Part shown: positions 1 to 11,629 of the stretch, in pieces | How the letters are laid out: each line of letters opens with the position of its first letter | Position numbering within the stretch: position 1 is the first letter of the stretch | Assembly (NCBI GenBank): GCA_016808115.1 | Contig: JAEQBH010009495.1 | Coordinates: 1 to 64,000 of the forward strand | Source: Tetrastigma voinierianum | Lineage: Eukaryota > Streptophyta > Magnoliopsida > Vitales > Vitaceae | DNA: 64,000 nt | Direction of reading: 5' to 3' | Notes under the pieces: model-generated | Seen by the model: only the letters and a program-made list of their open reading frames with translations | The model's database searches: none | What the model was told of the DNA's origin: nothing | Program-made: the position numbers and the translations under genes

Positions 1-1985
1 TTTATCGGGACATTTTGAAATATTCATTTCCAGTGCCTTGTCTCCGTATTTGACATTGGTTCTTTATACTCCTTTAAATTTAAGGTGCTAAGGGTTCTCC
101 TCCAACTATAATCACCTAAATCGGAGTACCGAAACTCAAGATACGTCTAAAACAACTCGGACTACTCTATGATCAATACTGATGCTGGAATTGGCTTGCA
201 CATGGCCCCACTTTGAGTGAGTTTTTTGGCTACTTAGAATCAGAATTTGATGATGTCTATTTCTATATGTTTGGTTTTCCTTGAAGTCTATTTTAATCAG
301 AAACTTGAATCACTCAAATCGGATCATAAATGAGCAAGTTATGGTCAAAATACAAAAACTGGTCGAAACAGGAAAGAACAGGTGTACGCAGAGAGGCCCA
401 ATATGTACCTAAGAGCATACCGCCAAAAATGACGAAACTAATATGCACCGCACATGTTCAAGGTGTACCGGTACATGTCACCGAAAAGTGCCCAGAATGT
501 GTGTTTTTCTCACATTTTTCCATACTTTGTTACCCAATTCAACTCTATACTTCAAACACACATCAAAACCATTCCATATTTCTCAGAACTCTTTCTACTC
601 AATTCTCTTTCACATTTATCTTATTTCAAAACATATCATGAATTACCTCAATAACATTCTAATATGGGTCATAACCCATACACAAATCCAAACATGATGA
701 TTAGTTAGTTTATTCTAAACCCTAACTCAATTACTCACTAACCATGAATCCAACCTAAAAAGAGGAGGATTCTATAATCAATCTTCAGGCCTTTTTTAGA
801 GTTTTTACTCAACCCTAATTTCAATACATCTTTTGGTTATGGATGAAATCCTAACAAACCCAGTTTGAGGCAAGATAATAACCATACAAAACCAAAGATC
901 CATACCAAATCTCATAGAATCCATAATCACAAGTAGCTTCCAAACCCTATTGTTTTGGCTTCTCTTCTTCTTCTCTTCCTCTTCCTCTTCTTCTCTTTTC
1001 TCTCCCTCTCTACGGTTCTCCCTCTTTGAGACCAAATTTGTCTTCACTTATCCCATGGGCTTGTTAAGGCCATGTTTGACCTTTAATAAACCCATTGCTT
1101 TAAGTTTTCATAATTGCATTTGGTCCCCCATTTCTCTTTATCTCTATTCCAACTTTCTATTTGCCTTGTTTCATTTTTTTTAGCCTCAAATCTTGTTAAC
1201 TTATGACTTTGTCCCTTCTTTCACAATTTACAATTTTATCCTTAAATCTTGTAAATTTCCGGGTTCCTCGTTTCCATGTTTCGTATTTAACTCACGAAAC
1301 ATTCAAATTAAGCTTACAAAATACCTGCAAATACGCTTCGAAAAACTACCAGCAGACATTTCTGGCAAGCATAACTGGGCTTAGGCCATGGTCATTGAGG
1401 TATAAGAACATCACCACTTGGTGGCTTGATGTTAGAGTTTAGGTATGTGATTACCTAGGAAGTCACAAGACAAGATTATAACACTGCATGCATGGTGTTT
1501 GATGTGTGATGGTGTGTATAACATGAGTTGTATGTTATGTGATAGTGTGATCATGTGTGTGAATTGTGATTGAAATTGTATGCTTGGTGAGTAGCATTAG
1601 AGAAAACGTTGAACACTAGGGCCGGGAAAATATAACCTTAGGTGTTCGAGAAATTTTGGACAAAATGGTCCAGAATTAAATGAAAAAAAATGGATAAAAT
1701 AAATTTTAATAAATTTATTTGGTTTACTAGAAAATTTAAAAAAATATTTTTCGGGTGATTTTCAAGAGCCGGAATGAAAAAAATGATGAGAAAATTTTTT
1801 CTAAGGTTTTACAATGTGTAAAACTGGAAAAAAAAAAAATTTATAAAACCAAATGAAATAAAATATTTTAAAACAAAATTTTCTAAAATAAAATTTTTTG
1901 TCGAATATGATTTAATAAAATGAAATTATTGTCTTGCATTACCTACGAATGCATGGACATAATGTATAAATTTACTTAATATGAA
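1..1985. other. Non-coding, AT-rich, LTR-like sequence
   Basis: No reading frame here resembles a known protein. The style of the first 500 bases, with repeated 'aatcggag/aaatcggat' phrases and a stretch around 340-370 about the length and wording of gypsy LTR U3 sequence, suggests part of a plant LTR. No terminal TG/CA pair or repeat partner was found in the window. A Tekay gag remnant begins just downstream, so this could hold the 5' LTR and leader of that element, but that is inference. Confidence 0.35.
957..1014. repeat. Pyrimidine-rich (TTC/TCT)n tract
   Basis: An almost pure C/T run made of TTC and CTCT units, giving a serine/phenylalanine-rich frame on + and a glutamate/lysine-rich frame on -. 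It is a low-complexity microsatellite. The translated products are artefacts of the repeat. Confidence 0.8.
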
Positions 1986-1989
1986 TAAG

Positions 1990-2830
1990 TAACTCAGGCT
2001 GATTAGTTTTTGAGATACTGCGATTAGAATTTAACTCGCCATTCGACAATGTAGATGGCAGCGCAGGGCGACAGGACGAGATCGTCCACGAGGTAATCGG
2101 TCAAATTACTCCGCTGATCAAAGAGGTTCACGAGGCCGTAGGACGCGACCGCCGCATCGAACAGTCGTGCAAAGCAGTAGCCAAGGAGGAGTGGTATGAC
2201 ATACAGGCATCCAAGATATGGGTGTCGGTACTAAGAGGAAGTTGAAGATTCATCTTCTTCCAACTGTGTGAAAGAAGTAAGAGCTCGTTTCACAACGATA
2301 TCCGTGACAAATATATTATCGTGACCCGGGCGTCAGTGATGGGGCATTTTAAGAGCGGTGGCAGGTGATATGTTTTGTCGACGACCTCGACACTTTTAAT
2401 CGGATCGCTTCCACGATGCAGAATCTCAAGGTATGGGACACCCGCCCCAATCATCATGAGACAAGTTAGTGGTTGCAATGACGGGCAGACGGTGCTACCA
2501 TTGCCGCCAAATTCGATACATAAGGAGAAGCTGATCGGCTCTGCAGACAGGATCCTGTGGATTTTTGGGACAACTCACCCTAGTTAGCCGAGGACAGAGA
2601 GGATTACGCTTGTTCCTCCACCCCTAAGATGGATCAAGGGAACCATTATCGTCTAGGTGCCACACCAAAGACCTAGCACTGTGAGACGAGCCGCACGGCC
2701 AAAAATGTGAGCGTAGGCCTGGGTTAAGCACGTGGTTTGCAAGCCGAAAGAGTCTGAAATGTCATAGATGACGTGTTACCATTGCTTCCGTACTGGGCAT
2801 AAGGAGGCGAGATCACCCCAGAGGCAGGGT
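1990..2830 (+). pseudogene. Tekay/Del-like gypsy gag remnant
   Basis: Gag packages retrotransposon RNA into virus-like particles; this copy cannot, because stops and frameshifts break it throughout. The best landmark is a CCHC zinc knuckle at 2774-2815: C-Y-H-C-F-R-T-G-H at the right spacing (CX2CX4H), with the last cysteine position reading serine (tca). A proline/arginine-rich stretch follows, as after the knuckle in chromovirus gags. The 5' part (about 2060-2160) still reads as a rough gag N-terminus, but I cannot fix a start codon. It is in the same orientation as the integrase, pol C-terminus and 3' LTR that follow, so I assign it to the same element. Confidence 0.55.
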
Positions 2831-3109
2831 CCATGGTACAGAGGTCAGTACGCATCAACCGATACGGTGGTAATGCTTTATACCGCATTTATTTTCTAAA
2901 TGCATTATGTTCATTAATGCATCTTCATACGGATAGGTTCGGGGGCTTAGAGGTTAAGGCCTTTAGAGAAGCCATGTGTGGATGTTCTTCCCTAAGATGT
3001 GGGGTGAGAGTTGACATGATAGGTCGGGATTGTGAGTTGTAGGATCTTCGAGATTTGCTTCATGGTGGACCCCCGAGATCGGGTGTCATAAGATGGCATC
3101 ATCAGATTC
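2831..3109 (+). other. Unassigned interior of the collapsed Tekay element
   Basis: This lies between the gag zinc knuckle and an embedded LTR fragment. An open frame of about 70 codons at 2833-3042 has no similarity I recognise. Protease and reverse transcriptase, expected here in an intact gypsy element, are missing. Confidence 0.4.
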
Positions 3110-3600
3110 ATGTGCACGTTTAACATCGCTACGAGCAGGGTGTGGGTGCACGGTATGGTCATTCACTACTCTAGTGAGTGTGGGTTGGTTTGTCTGGACT
3201 ACTACCCAATGAAGACTCATAGTTCGAATCAAGAAATGAAAGTAATTAAAGTATGTCATAAAGCAAGAAGGGGGTCGTTAACCCTTAAGGTTAAAGCCTG
3301 GAGTTAGTGAAGGAGACCTACCAGAGGTCCGGAAGGTCCCGTGGGTGTAAGAGACCGGTGGAGTTATCCGAAATTTCGTGGTGGATATAAGAGGTCATAG
3401 CAGCTTCTAAAAGTTCTATCGCCTCGAGAGATGAAAACACATGGTCATAGTTATCACGTAAACTTAGAGTTGGAGTGATAGAGCTCGAGGGACTCGAGAT
3501 TTGATACCCCTTTGAAATTGCATACTGGTGCTGCCAGCTTCAAGGGCTCAAGATATGACTGTCATTCATGACATGGATTAGGCTGACTACCATTAGGTCA
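3110..3600 (+). mobile_element. Tekay LTR fragment embedded in element interior
   Basis: This stretch is collinear with part of the Tekay-type LTR at 19.1-19.6 kb. Both carry 'gcacggtatggtcattcac', then 'tatccgaaa', a 'gggtgt(a/g)agag' phrase, a 'tatcac' plus 'agttggagtga' phrase and a 'gactcgagat' phrase in the same order and strand. An LTR segment between gag and integrase is not a normal gypsy layout. It implies deletion of protease/RT together with a nested insertion, unequal exchange or a misjoin. Confidence 0.7.
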
Positions 3601-3609
3601 GTTAATGAT

Positions 3610-4116
3610 CATGGACCTTGAAGGTCGCTACACACCGCTGTGGTTGTAGGTTATACAACAGGCGGATTATATATCAGATAGAGGACATGCTGTGCTACGC
3701 GTGATCGATCATAAGGGTAGTCGAAGACACTCTGCCCTCGTGGAATTACCACAACAATTACTGTGCAAGTATATAGATGGCAACGGCATGAGGTACTGCA
3801 GGAGGCCATGCAAATTACCGACACATTGACCGAGGTGGGAGAGAGCTCCATCACTAGTCCTTGATCTGATTGAGACACTCCAGAAGGTGAGCTTGATATT
3901 TACAACATCTTCTACCGCCAAAGCCTGAAGAGCTTATGTAGATGTATCACTACGAATTTTTTTAGAGTTTGAGGTCAGAGATCACGCCTTTCTAAGGTGA
4001 TGCCTAAGAGAGGAGGGTCGTTCGGATACAGGGAAGATCGCGAGGTTTATTGTACCTGAGATACTTGAAAGGGTAGGCACCAGAGCGCATCAGCCGTTTT
4101 ACCGCTCTAGCATGTC
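3610..4116 (+). pseudogene. Tekay-like gypsy integrase (C-terminal part) remnant
   Basis: Integrase inserts the element's DNA copy into the host genome. Only the part downstream of the catalytic core is readable, and it switches frame several times. Pieces at about 3850-4110 match the order seen in chromovirus integrase C-termini: a short 'IETLQK' helix, an 'AYVD' piece, 'LEFEVRDHAFL', then a glycine/arginine-rich piece and an 'EILERVGT' piece just before the pol C-terminus. The DDE core is not recognisable. It is contiguous and in phase-order with the next feature. Confidence 0.6.
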
Positions 4117-4420
4117 GTGTCCATGAGGTATTTCCACATCTCCATGCTCCGAGGTACACCTGCATCCAAATTTCATGTAGTGGATTGGAGAGAGATTGAG
4201 GCTGACACTACGGACCTTCGAGAGGGACCAAAGGTGTATCAGGATACCGGGATCAAGTTTTTACGACGCAAGACCGCGAGAAGCAGCGAGGGTGTTATGG
4301 CAACACCGTGGAGCCGGAGGAGTCAACGTAGAGCGCGAAAGGACGCTGGCGCGAGCCACTCATCAATTCTTGTTTAGGAGAAGGTACATGGGTTAGCTGC
4401 TTAATATTTAAAATGATCAC
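4117..4420 (+). pseudogene. Tekay-like gypsy pol C-terminus (chromodomain region)
   Basis: This is the last part of the pol polyprotein, downstream of integrase, where chromoviruses carry a chromodomain-like tail that guides integration into heterochromatin. The frame at 4117-4377 starts with 'FHISMLR', the hallmark motif before the chromodomain, and continues with a 'HVVDW(R)EIEAD' type stretch and an 'LRRKTAR' stretch, all diagnostic of the Tekay/Del lineage. A frameshift near 4280 moves the tail, including an 'LWQHRG' piece, into the +1 frame. The polypurine tract and LTR follow 80-90 bases later, the usual spacing. Confidence 0.75.
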
Positions 4421-4499
4421 TATGATGCATGGTAGAGGTACGTTGCATATGCATGTGTTTCGTAGTGATTTTACGTAATTTCGTGACGAAATCTCTTTT

Positions 4500-4512
4500 A
4501 AGGAGTGGAGAA
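4500..4512 (+). promoter_or_regulatory. Polypurine tract of the Tekay element
   Basis: The purine run AAGGAGTGGAGAA lies directly before the LTR start TGTAAGAC. It serves as primer for plus-strand DNA synthesis. Placement and orientation agree with the + strand pol fragments upstream. Confidence 0.75.
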
Positions 4513-6448
4513 TGTAAGACTCAGAAAATTCCAATTTCTAAACAGAAATCGTAATTTTTAAAATCCAAAATTTTATAGATCTCGGATGACGAATGGATTT
4601 CACCGCTGAATCGCCCTCGCCGAAATCTAGCTACCACTTTGAATTTCGACTAATTTCGAGACAATGGCACTCAGATGTTTTTCGAGGCACCGAAAAACGG
4701 ATATGTCAGAAACGACATGTGATGATAAAGTCACTTTATAACATGTACTCATGACACATGCTGCATGAGTAGAGAAACGATGGAAACGGACGGGCTTAGA
4801 TCGTGCCGGCGTCAAATAGTGTGCTGAAGGGATATAAATGGAATTATAGAAATGTTAATGAATGAGACAAAAGTCAAATAATGTTTCTTATTCAAAAATG
4901 AGAAGACCAAACGTGAGGGGTCGAGAATCGCAAAGACCGCTGGTTTTGGGGTTTGTTGGTGGTAGCGTGCACCTTCTCTCTAGGATTTCGTCCAATTAGA
5001 CCATCGGTTCTCAATAGAGCAAGAAGGAAAGTTGCTTCACGCACGAGGACTAATGCTGGTGGCACCGACTGGTAGAGTTCCGTAATCCAAAGAGGTAGGA
5101 TCTTTCTACTTTGCGAATCTTTGCTCCATGGGCTATGTAAAATGGTTAGGAATGCTATGAGTTTGTTTTATCTCAGAATTCCGGCCCCAAAAGTTTTGAA
5201 CCGAGTGGAGAAAATTCCTAATTTAGGGTCGTGAACGCAAACCCAAGGGTTTTACTGCTCATATGACTAGTGACATGAAATAATTTTGTGTGAAAATGTG
5301 TTTGGTCGAAAGGGATTCAAAATGAATTGCTTCAGGTTTGTTAATTAGCCCATGTGAGCTAATTTCGTGTAATCATGGTGAATTTTCATAACATGTTTTA
5401 TGTGATTTAATTATGTTAATATATATGCATGTGAATATATTAACATGAACGTATTGGAATTGGCATCATGCATTCCATATGCACAAGGGCACCCTAGAAC
5501 AATAGGAGTGAGTGCATGAGGTGGTTTATTGAGAGAATTGTTTCGGAGGGTTGACCAATAATAATAATTATCGCAGTGTGTCCATTACAACATTGGAGGG
5601 TTGTCCATATAAAATATCAATCGTCGGAGTCGGTTTAATTGATATACATCGGAGGGTTGTCCACAAAATAAATTATTGGAGTCGATCAACTATTTAATGG
5701 AGGGTTGTCCACCGTTAAAAGCAAATACTTCTTTGTTTGGAAATGGTTTTCATTCATGGAAAATGCATGTTCAGGGAGCCGTGAGACTGTAAAATGGTTG
5801 TAAATGAAAATGAAAAGATTAAGAATAAATCTCGTTGTCATCGTAAAATGACAAGACCTGTATCTCGGCTTAGGCATATATGAGGAGCTCTGTGAGACTT
5901 GAGACATGAGATCGGGCATGTAGGACATTCGAGCAGGTTCATGAAATTGCTTGAATGTGATTGTTTGCCATGCATGTGCACTTAGGTGGGGAGTAACTCA
6001 TGTAGGAAATTATCTCTACTGGGCTTTGCTCACCCTATCGAGGGATCACTATTTTAGGTACAGGGAACGATCAAGAAGGCGGCACTCATTAGAGGTCGTA
6101 TGAGAAGAAAGCCTAATTTTGTGGTTTGATTTTGTACAGTGCTAGAATTGCAAATTTTAATATATGCTGGTTAAGAGTAATGTAAAATTTTGAACCATGT
6201 AGTATATTTGGTTGGGATATGTTTGTTGTGAGTATTAATGTAAATTCCAAGTAGCCATTTTTACTCATTTTAATTGTATATGGACCCTGTGTGGTCATTG
6301 TAAACTTGTTGGGACAGGTTTGTACTTTGGGTAGAGCTCCCCGTACAAAGGAGATCATTCGATTTTTGTGAGGTGTCAGTTACTAGACATCTCTAGTGAG
6401 CCCCATGTCGACTGTTGTCACCTGGACACCTGGTTTTGGGGCTCAACA
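4513..6448 (+). mobile_element. Tekay/Del-like gypsy 3' LTR
   Basis: The LTR begins TGTAAGACTCAG after the polypurine tract and ends ...GGGGCTCAACA, about 1.94 kb, a normal length for this lineage. Its 3' third (about 5340-6440) is collinear with the LTR at 18.9-20.1 kb: shared 'ggcatcatgcattc', 'caggtacaggga', 'gagaagaaagcc' and a final 'gacggt/gactgt..gtcacc..gacaccctgg' type stretch. No 5' LTR partner is identified in the window, so the element is 5'-truncated or its partner lies to the left. Confidence 0.75.
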
Positions 6449-6451
6449 TAT

Positions 6452-6900
6452 TGAACCATTGGGCCATAACTCGTGTTTATTATCTTTCCAAAACATGCAT
6501 TATTAACTTGTGTCCCCTCTGTCCTTAAATCCTAGGATCCGCCTGTTGAAGAATAATAATAATGTAGGAAGATAAAGGAATAAGACTGCAGAACGGAAAC
6601 TTTTATTTTGCTCCAATACAATCTAAATTACATCAACTAAATCAAAGCGTATTAAATAGGTTGATAACCTTTAAAGTCACAGTTCAAACATTACCGACTG
6701 AGACATGGGTACGTAACGGGGTTGGTGGATAAGTGGGATGAGGAAATGGGGATGCGCGTAACATGGAAGCTGAAACTAAATATCAAAATGACCTTCAATT
6801 GAAATATAAAGTGGAAATAGTGGGTCGGACGTGACCACTAATTAATCTTCATTTGACTAAGTAAATAACCCACTGTCTACCATGTCTTGAAGCACCAACA
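6452..6900 (-). mobile_element. Copia (Tork-like) 3' LTR, copy 1
   Basis: Read on the minus strand, an LTR starts TGTTGGTGCTTC immediately after a purine run (GCAAGGGAG) that follows the RNase H coding end, and ends ...GGTTCA at 6452. The same LTR, at similar divergence along its length, lies at about 60,464-60,920. The left edge of homology between the two copies falls exactly at this TGAACC end, which supports it as the true terminus. Confidence 0.65.
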
Positions 6901-7990
6901 CTCCCTTGCTTCAAATCTTGTTACTCCCATTTGCAATATGAAATATTCATGCTTGACAAGTGGCAAAGACTTAGTAAGGATATCAACAACTTGCTCATTT
7001 GTTCCATGCACTTCAATGCAATTGTTTCTCCAAAGAACGAACAATAATATGACATCGAATGTCAATGTGCTTCGTTCTACTATGGAAGGCTGGATTTTTT
7101 TGTCATAGAAATGGTTGCCTTGTTATCACAAAAAATCACAGTCACACCTTCTTGCTCTTGGAGAAAATCAGCTAACAATCTCCTTAACCAAACTGCTTGA
7201 CAAGCTGATGCAGTGGCGGCGACATAATGCAGCCCGATGATGACAAAGCTCTTTGTGGCTTCTTTGAGCTCCATGAAATAACACCACTACCAAGTGAAAA
7301 AATATAGCGAGTACTCTTCTGTCTTCGAACAATCTACCCCGATCTTTGATAAGTAAAACCAAGTTTGTTTGACATTTGAGTACCAAATTCCAAAATCAAT
7401 AGTCAACACCAACATATCTCCAAGATTCTCTTAAATTTGCTCCAAGATGGTGTTTTGTTGACCATGCATAAACACGGAAACCACACAAACAGCATATGCT
7501 ATATACGGTCTCATTATGAGACAAGTAGTTCAAACCACTGACTATGTTTCTATAATACCTTACCTTCAGACATACCGGTCCATCATGATAAAAAGTTTCT
7601 CATTAGCATTCATGGGAGTAGGTGCCATCTTACAATTCAACATGTTAAACTGAGAAATAAAAATGCCATCTGAATTTTGGTTCACTTCCAACCCAAGAAA
7701 ATAATGTAGTAAGCCCAAGTCTGACATCTCAAATTTTCTCATCATAATAAATTTAAATTCTGCAACAATAAGCTTAGAGGACCCCTTATAAATCATGTCA
7801 TCAACATATAAGTATACAACCAAATAATCAACATCACCTTTCTTCTTCACGTTGAAGGTTGGCTCATTTTTACTTATTTCAAACCCATTTTCCTTAAAAT
7901 AGGAGTCAACCTTTTCATACCATGCTCTCGGGGCTTGCTCTAGTCCATATAAGGCTTTCTTTAGCCTATACCCGAAACCTCTTGCGGTCG
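6901..7990 (-). pseudogene. Copia (Tork-like) RT and RNase H remnant, copy 1
   Basis: Reverse transcriptase and RNase H copy the retrotransposon RNA into DNA. On the minus strand the order is RT (about 7990-7566) then RNase H (about 7400-6901). RT shows a 'KKALYGLEQAPRAWYEK' type helix and the catalytic YVDDM at 7794-7808, followed by 'FEMSDLG.LHYFLG'. RNase H shows a 'CDNKATISM' piece and ends 'TKSLPL.KHEYF' just before the LTR. Several frameshifts separate the pieces. Integrase, protease, gag and the 5' LTR are missing: homology stops at about 7990, where a Tat-type block begins. Confidence 0.8.
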
Positions 7991-7999
7991 AAAGCGGAA

Positions 8000-8956
8000 A
8001 AAGGACGGTATCATTCAGATCCTCCTAATTCCGCGATGCATGTAGACAATTGATGATGGAAAAAGGGAACAATGGAGGCAGTATGTAGAACATCAACGTC
8101 GGGTTTTTCCGCCAAATTATGATACTTGCTTCAATTTCATAAATTTCGCTTTTAGCTTCAAATTTATCAAGCTTCTAATCAAAGTGATCTTAGGTATCCT
8201 ATTCTTGGGGCTAGGTAGGACATACAACCTTTTTTCTTTTTTTACTACAACAAAAATACTTTGAAGGAGCAAATATTTACATTGTTCTATATCGTAGTTA
8301 ACGAGGACGAGTTATATAAACAAGATAGAGGAGAAGAAAGAGAAGCATATTTGGTCTGCTAAAGTCATGCACAAACTATGAGTACCGAGGCCTTTGGGCC
8401 CCGAGACCGCCTTCGATGGGCAGCGATACGCACATGCCCATCGCCTGGCCCACCTCATGATGCGACCTAAAAGCGACCTCTTGTGTTGGCTCCCTGCGGG
8501 AGCAGACCGGGCGGTGCGTCCACAGAACTGTGTCACGGGATCTCGAGATCCCAGTAGGCCGTCTATATATGGAAAGGGTGTTATAGATGACTATATCGAG
8601 GAAGAAATCATCAGCATGATATTTGTCTGGTCTCTCGATATCTAAATCCCATGCGCCTCAAAACGTTAATCCTCGATAAGGAAGAACTAGTCCTTGATAA
8701 GAAAAGAAAGATCTTATCACTAAAATTCTGAGATTATCTTACCTATAATCAAGGAGAAATTCAGTATAAAGGGAAGGCTCCCCACGTGGGAAAGATATGC
8801 AGCCTTAATTATCGAACTTCCTTCTTCTTCTTCTCCATCTTTTTGCTAACTTAAACATTGGAGAGGCTGCCGGCACACTGCCGCTGGACCCATTTTTTTT
8901 GCAGGTTTATATCACGTTGCTGATCCTTGGGAGGTCAGACGAACCAGGTACCGACA
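8000..8956 (+). mobile_element. Tat-lineage gypsy 5' LTR, copy 1
   Basis: The right end is set by the primer binding site: ...CAGGTACCGACA then ATTGGC. The left end is uncertain (somewhere in 8000-8310). The LTR contains 'gataaggaagaactag' and 'ccttgataagaa' phrases that recur in the Tat-type LTR at 43-45 kb, and a matching copy lies at about 62.0-62.9 kb. A 'cccacgtggg' palindrome at 8777-8786 is of interest as a possible transcription factor site in U3. Confidence 0.6.
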
Positions 8957-8958
8957 AT

Positions 8959-8975
8959 TGGCACGATATGTGGGA
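8959..8975 (+). promoter_or_regulatory. Primer binding site of Tat element 1
   Basis: TGGCACGATATGTGGGA is a decayed form of the Tat-lineage site TGGCGCC...TGTGGGA, directly after the LTR end CA. A host tRNA 3' end anneals here to start minus-strand synthesis. Confidence 0.7.
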
Positions 8976-8979
8976 ATAG

Positions 8980-10759
8980 AATAAGAAGTCTCATCGACGA
9001 CATGCTAGGGCTTGGCTCCAATAGATATCTAGCAGCCTTTCTCCACCAGTAGCTCTAACGGTTCCCATACCCACATCTGATTTGTCCCACACAAGTTCAA
9101 TGACCAGCAACCCGGTGATCAAGTCGCCCGAGGATCAGTTTCTTCATTGGTGTCAAGACATAGAGAAGAAATAGGAAGGCAAGCCAGCGGATGGGGAGTG
9201 CGGGATCACGTAAGCGTGCGTAGCGGGGGAAAGCGATTGTTTACGGGCCCAGGTTGAAGAAAGGTCAGTCTTAACCCAAAAGGCCTAAGAAAGCGGCCCG
9301 AGCCAAGCACTCGATCGTTCGCGATAAAGGAAAACCCGTCATCATGACAACATAGATACCCCAACAGATGACGAGTTATCCTCAAGCAACTTGCCAAACC
9401 TTTCCCCAACAAAAAGCAATAGGGCTAGATCGCACTAGAGACACTCACATCGCCTTGCATTCAACAACACCGATAATGGCCTACTCCATCGGGTAAGGGA
9501 GAACCGGGCGAGGCGGAGCCGGTGAAGCGCGACACCCAGGCAGTATCATTACCTACGGGCATGGTGCCGATCATGCTGTCGGTATATCCACCTTTGTGAT
9601 ATAGCACCGACGCCCTCGTGCCACTGTAGTGCATTGAAGTCCAGGCTGTGCTCTCCTCCTAGGGTGACATATCCTGTATGAGTTGCCTTGCGGGATTTAT
9701 CATTCGACTTTCCCACTATGTTTGTGATTCTACTTACCCATATGATCACATGCTTCATTACAACCCGGGCAATTACCACTTTGAATGTAGGCGATGATCT
9801 CCTACTATGCAAAGTTTTTTTCTACGCTAACTTCTGTGACCCCGCATTAGCTTAGTTTCCTGGCTCCTAGAAGCTCGATAAACACATTCGAGCAAACTTT
9901 GGAGGCATTCATCTCATGACACCACCTCTGCTCGATGCGTTAGAAAAGACATTAGTTCCTTATAAACTATTTTGAAACATGAAGAGACGAGTCCATATCG
10001 GGACTTCTGAGGAGGTTAAGACAAGCCATCAACAAATAGAAATTTTAACATGGGCCTTGATCACTTGAACTTGGGAAAAGCTTTAGAGTTAGCCGACCCC
10101 TTCTTCCATTCACTATCTTTAGACACTTGGGAACAATGGAAAAGTTATACGAATTCAGACAGACGGGTACTCAACACCCCTAGAGGACAATATCGAGCAA
10201 CAACAGATGGAGTCATGATCACAAAGCAGACGGCTAAGAAGGATAAGCCGGTAGGAAAAAAGCCGCCCACCTCCAAGGAAAGCCAAAATTGGAAACCGGA
10301 AGTGGCCTCGAGACCAATCTCATAAAAGAGCCCCACAATTCCTCTAAACATCTCGTCACAGTGCATTTGCCCCTCATTAGCGACCTACCATACTTCAAAT
10401 GGCGCTGCCCATCCAGGCAGTCCCGCTCGGAGAAGCAAAACCTTGCGATATAGTTATCACGAGGGGTATGGGCGCGGCGATTGGTCATAGGAAGTGCGAG
10501 TTCTAGTGAAGAGCATCAGGAGGACACCTCGTGGAGTACCTCGGGGGAAGATGATTAGGGAGTGGGTTAGGGCGACCCGTAAGGAAGGTGTAGCCCGATC
10601 GGGTGACTCCATTAGAGCAGGACTAGTCGTAAATTATATATTAGGCGACAGAAATTTGATGATCGATGTCAATCAGCGTCGGCAAAAGAGACTGCGTCGG
10701 GCGACTACGGTTAAGGCTAAGGTGAATGCCGTCCACACAGACCAAGAAGAAGTTTAGCC
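8980..10759 (+). pseudogene. Tat-lineage gypsy gag remnant (element 1)
   Basis: This is the capsid region of the element, full of stops in its first kilobase and better kept toward its end. About 9900-10,330 still shows a short 'PDPFFHSL' like piece (here 'ADPFFHSLSLDTWEQWKSY') characteristic of Tat gags. The frame 10,494-10,757 ends in a basic 'RRQKRLRRAT' stretch that normally sits near the gag/protease boundary, with a stop (tag) at 10,755. The protease frame opens 43 bases later. The first 1.0-1.1 kb is duplicated at 62.96-64.0 kb. Confidence 0.7.
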
Positions 10760-10799
10760 AATAGATGGTCCTATATCCTTTTCTCCAGTTAATCCGAAC

Positions 10800-11165
10800 A
10801 TGGTCATTATGCCTCACTGCAATGCCTTAGTACTCACCCTCTATATTAATGGTTTTGATGTGCATAAGGTATTGGTGGATCTAGGCAGTGCAGCAGACTT
10901 GCTCCAACTCCCAGCCTTCACAGAGATGAAGCTTTCTTCTAACATGCTAAATTCAGCCGGGAAAATCCTCTTTGGCTTCAACGGAACAACTACAAAGCCG
11001 CTAGGCAATGTCACACTTCTTGTGAAAGTCGGGCCAATCACTCAGTGGGTTTTGTTCTCAGTCGTCGAAGACTTGGGGCCTTATAATGCCATAGTGGGTC
11101 GGGCTGGCTGCACTCCATGAAGGCAGTGCCATTAACGTACCACCAAATGGTGAGCTATATGACAA
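10800..11165 (+). pseudogene. Tat-lineage aspartic protease (element 1)
   Basis: Retropepsin cleaves the Gag-Pol polyprotein. The frame at 10,800-11,120 keeps the flap-to-core layout: 'INGFDVHKVLVDLGSAADLL' places the catalytic aspartate in D-L-G-S near residue 27 of this frame, then 'LPAF', a 'GFNG' turn, and 'VVEDLGPYNAIVGR', the second-lobe motif. A frameshift follows that motif, and coding similarity continues in another frame to about 11,165. This is the best preserved coding piece in the window, with the active site intact, but it has no intact gag or RT neighbours. Confidence 0.85.
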
Positions 11166-11629
11166 GTGTAGGACAGGTCGACCTTTCGAGCAACCAATTG
11201 GCCACACGACAATGCTATCAATTGACCCTGCACAAATAAGGAGGGAAGTGTGATTCCGAATAACCTCCCCGCCACGATCTTTCACCGTATGCCAATCACG
11301 ATGTGCACCCAAATTAGGAAAGAAGAAAAGGACCCACGGCTATGGATCCACTAGGAAAAGTAGGTTGAACGAACTAGAGAATTACCTATATCATCCCTTG
11401 GTCTATGAAGAAAGAAGCATGAATTCACGACTCTGCTGCGTACGATATTGATGTATTCGTGGAGACACTTTGATATGGTTGGGATAAGTCCAACGGTGGC
11501 TTCGCACAAGCTAAACGTCATCCCCACTGCCACTAGCCCGATGCGGCAAGGGTGAGGAGGAGTCCACACGGACCGGTATCATATCATTCGACGAGCGTAT
11601 AATCTTCTAAGCGACGGGGTTTATAAGGG
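11166..11629 (+). pseudogene. Tat-lineage spacer between protease and RT (element 1)
   Basis: This lies in order between protease and RT of the same element. Short pieces read like the protease C-terminus and RT N-terminal linker, but stops are frequent and no motif is diagnostic. It is assigned by position. Confidence 0.45.

Noticed and set aside
330..641. 103-codon + frame near the left edge
   Set aside because: It overlaps two other open + frames and lies in LTR-like non-coding DNA. No domain similarity.
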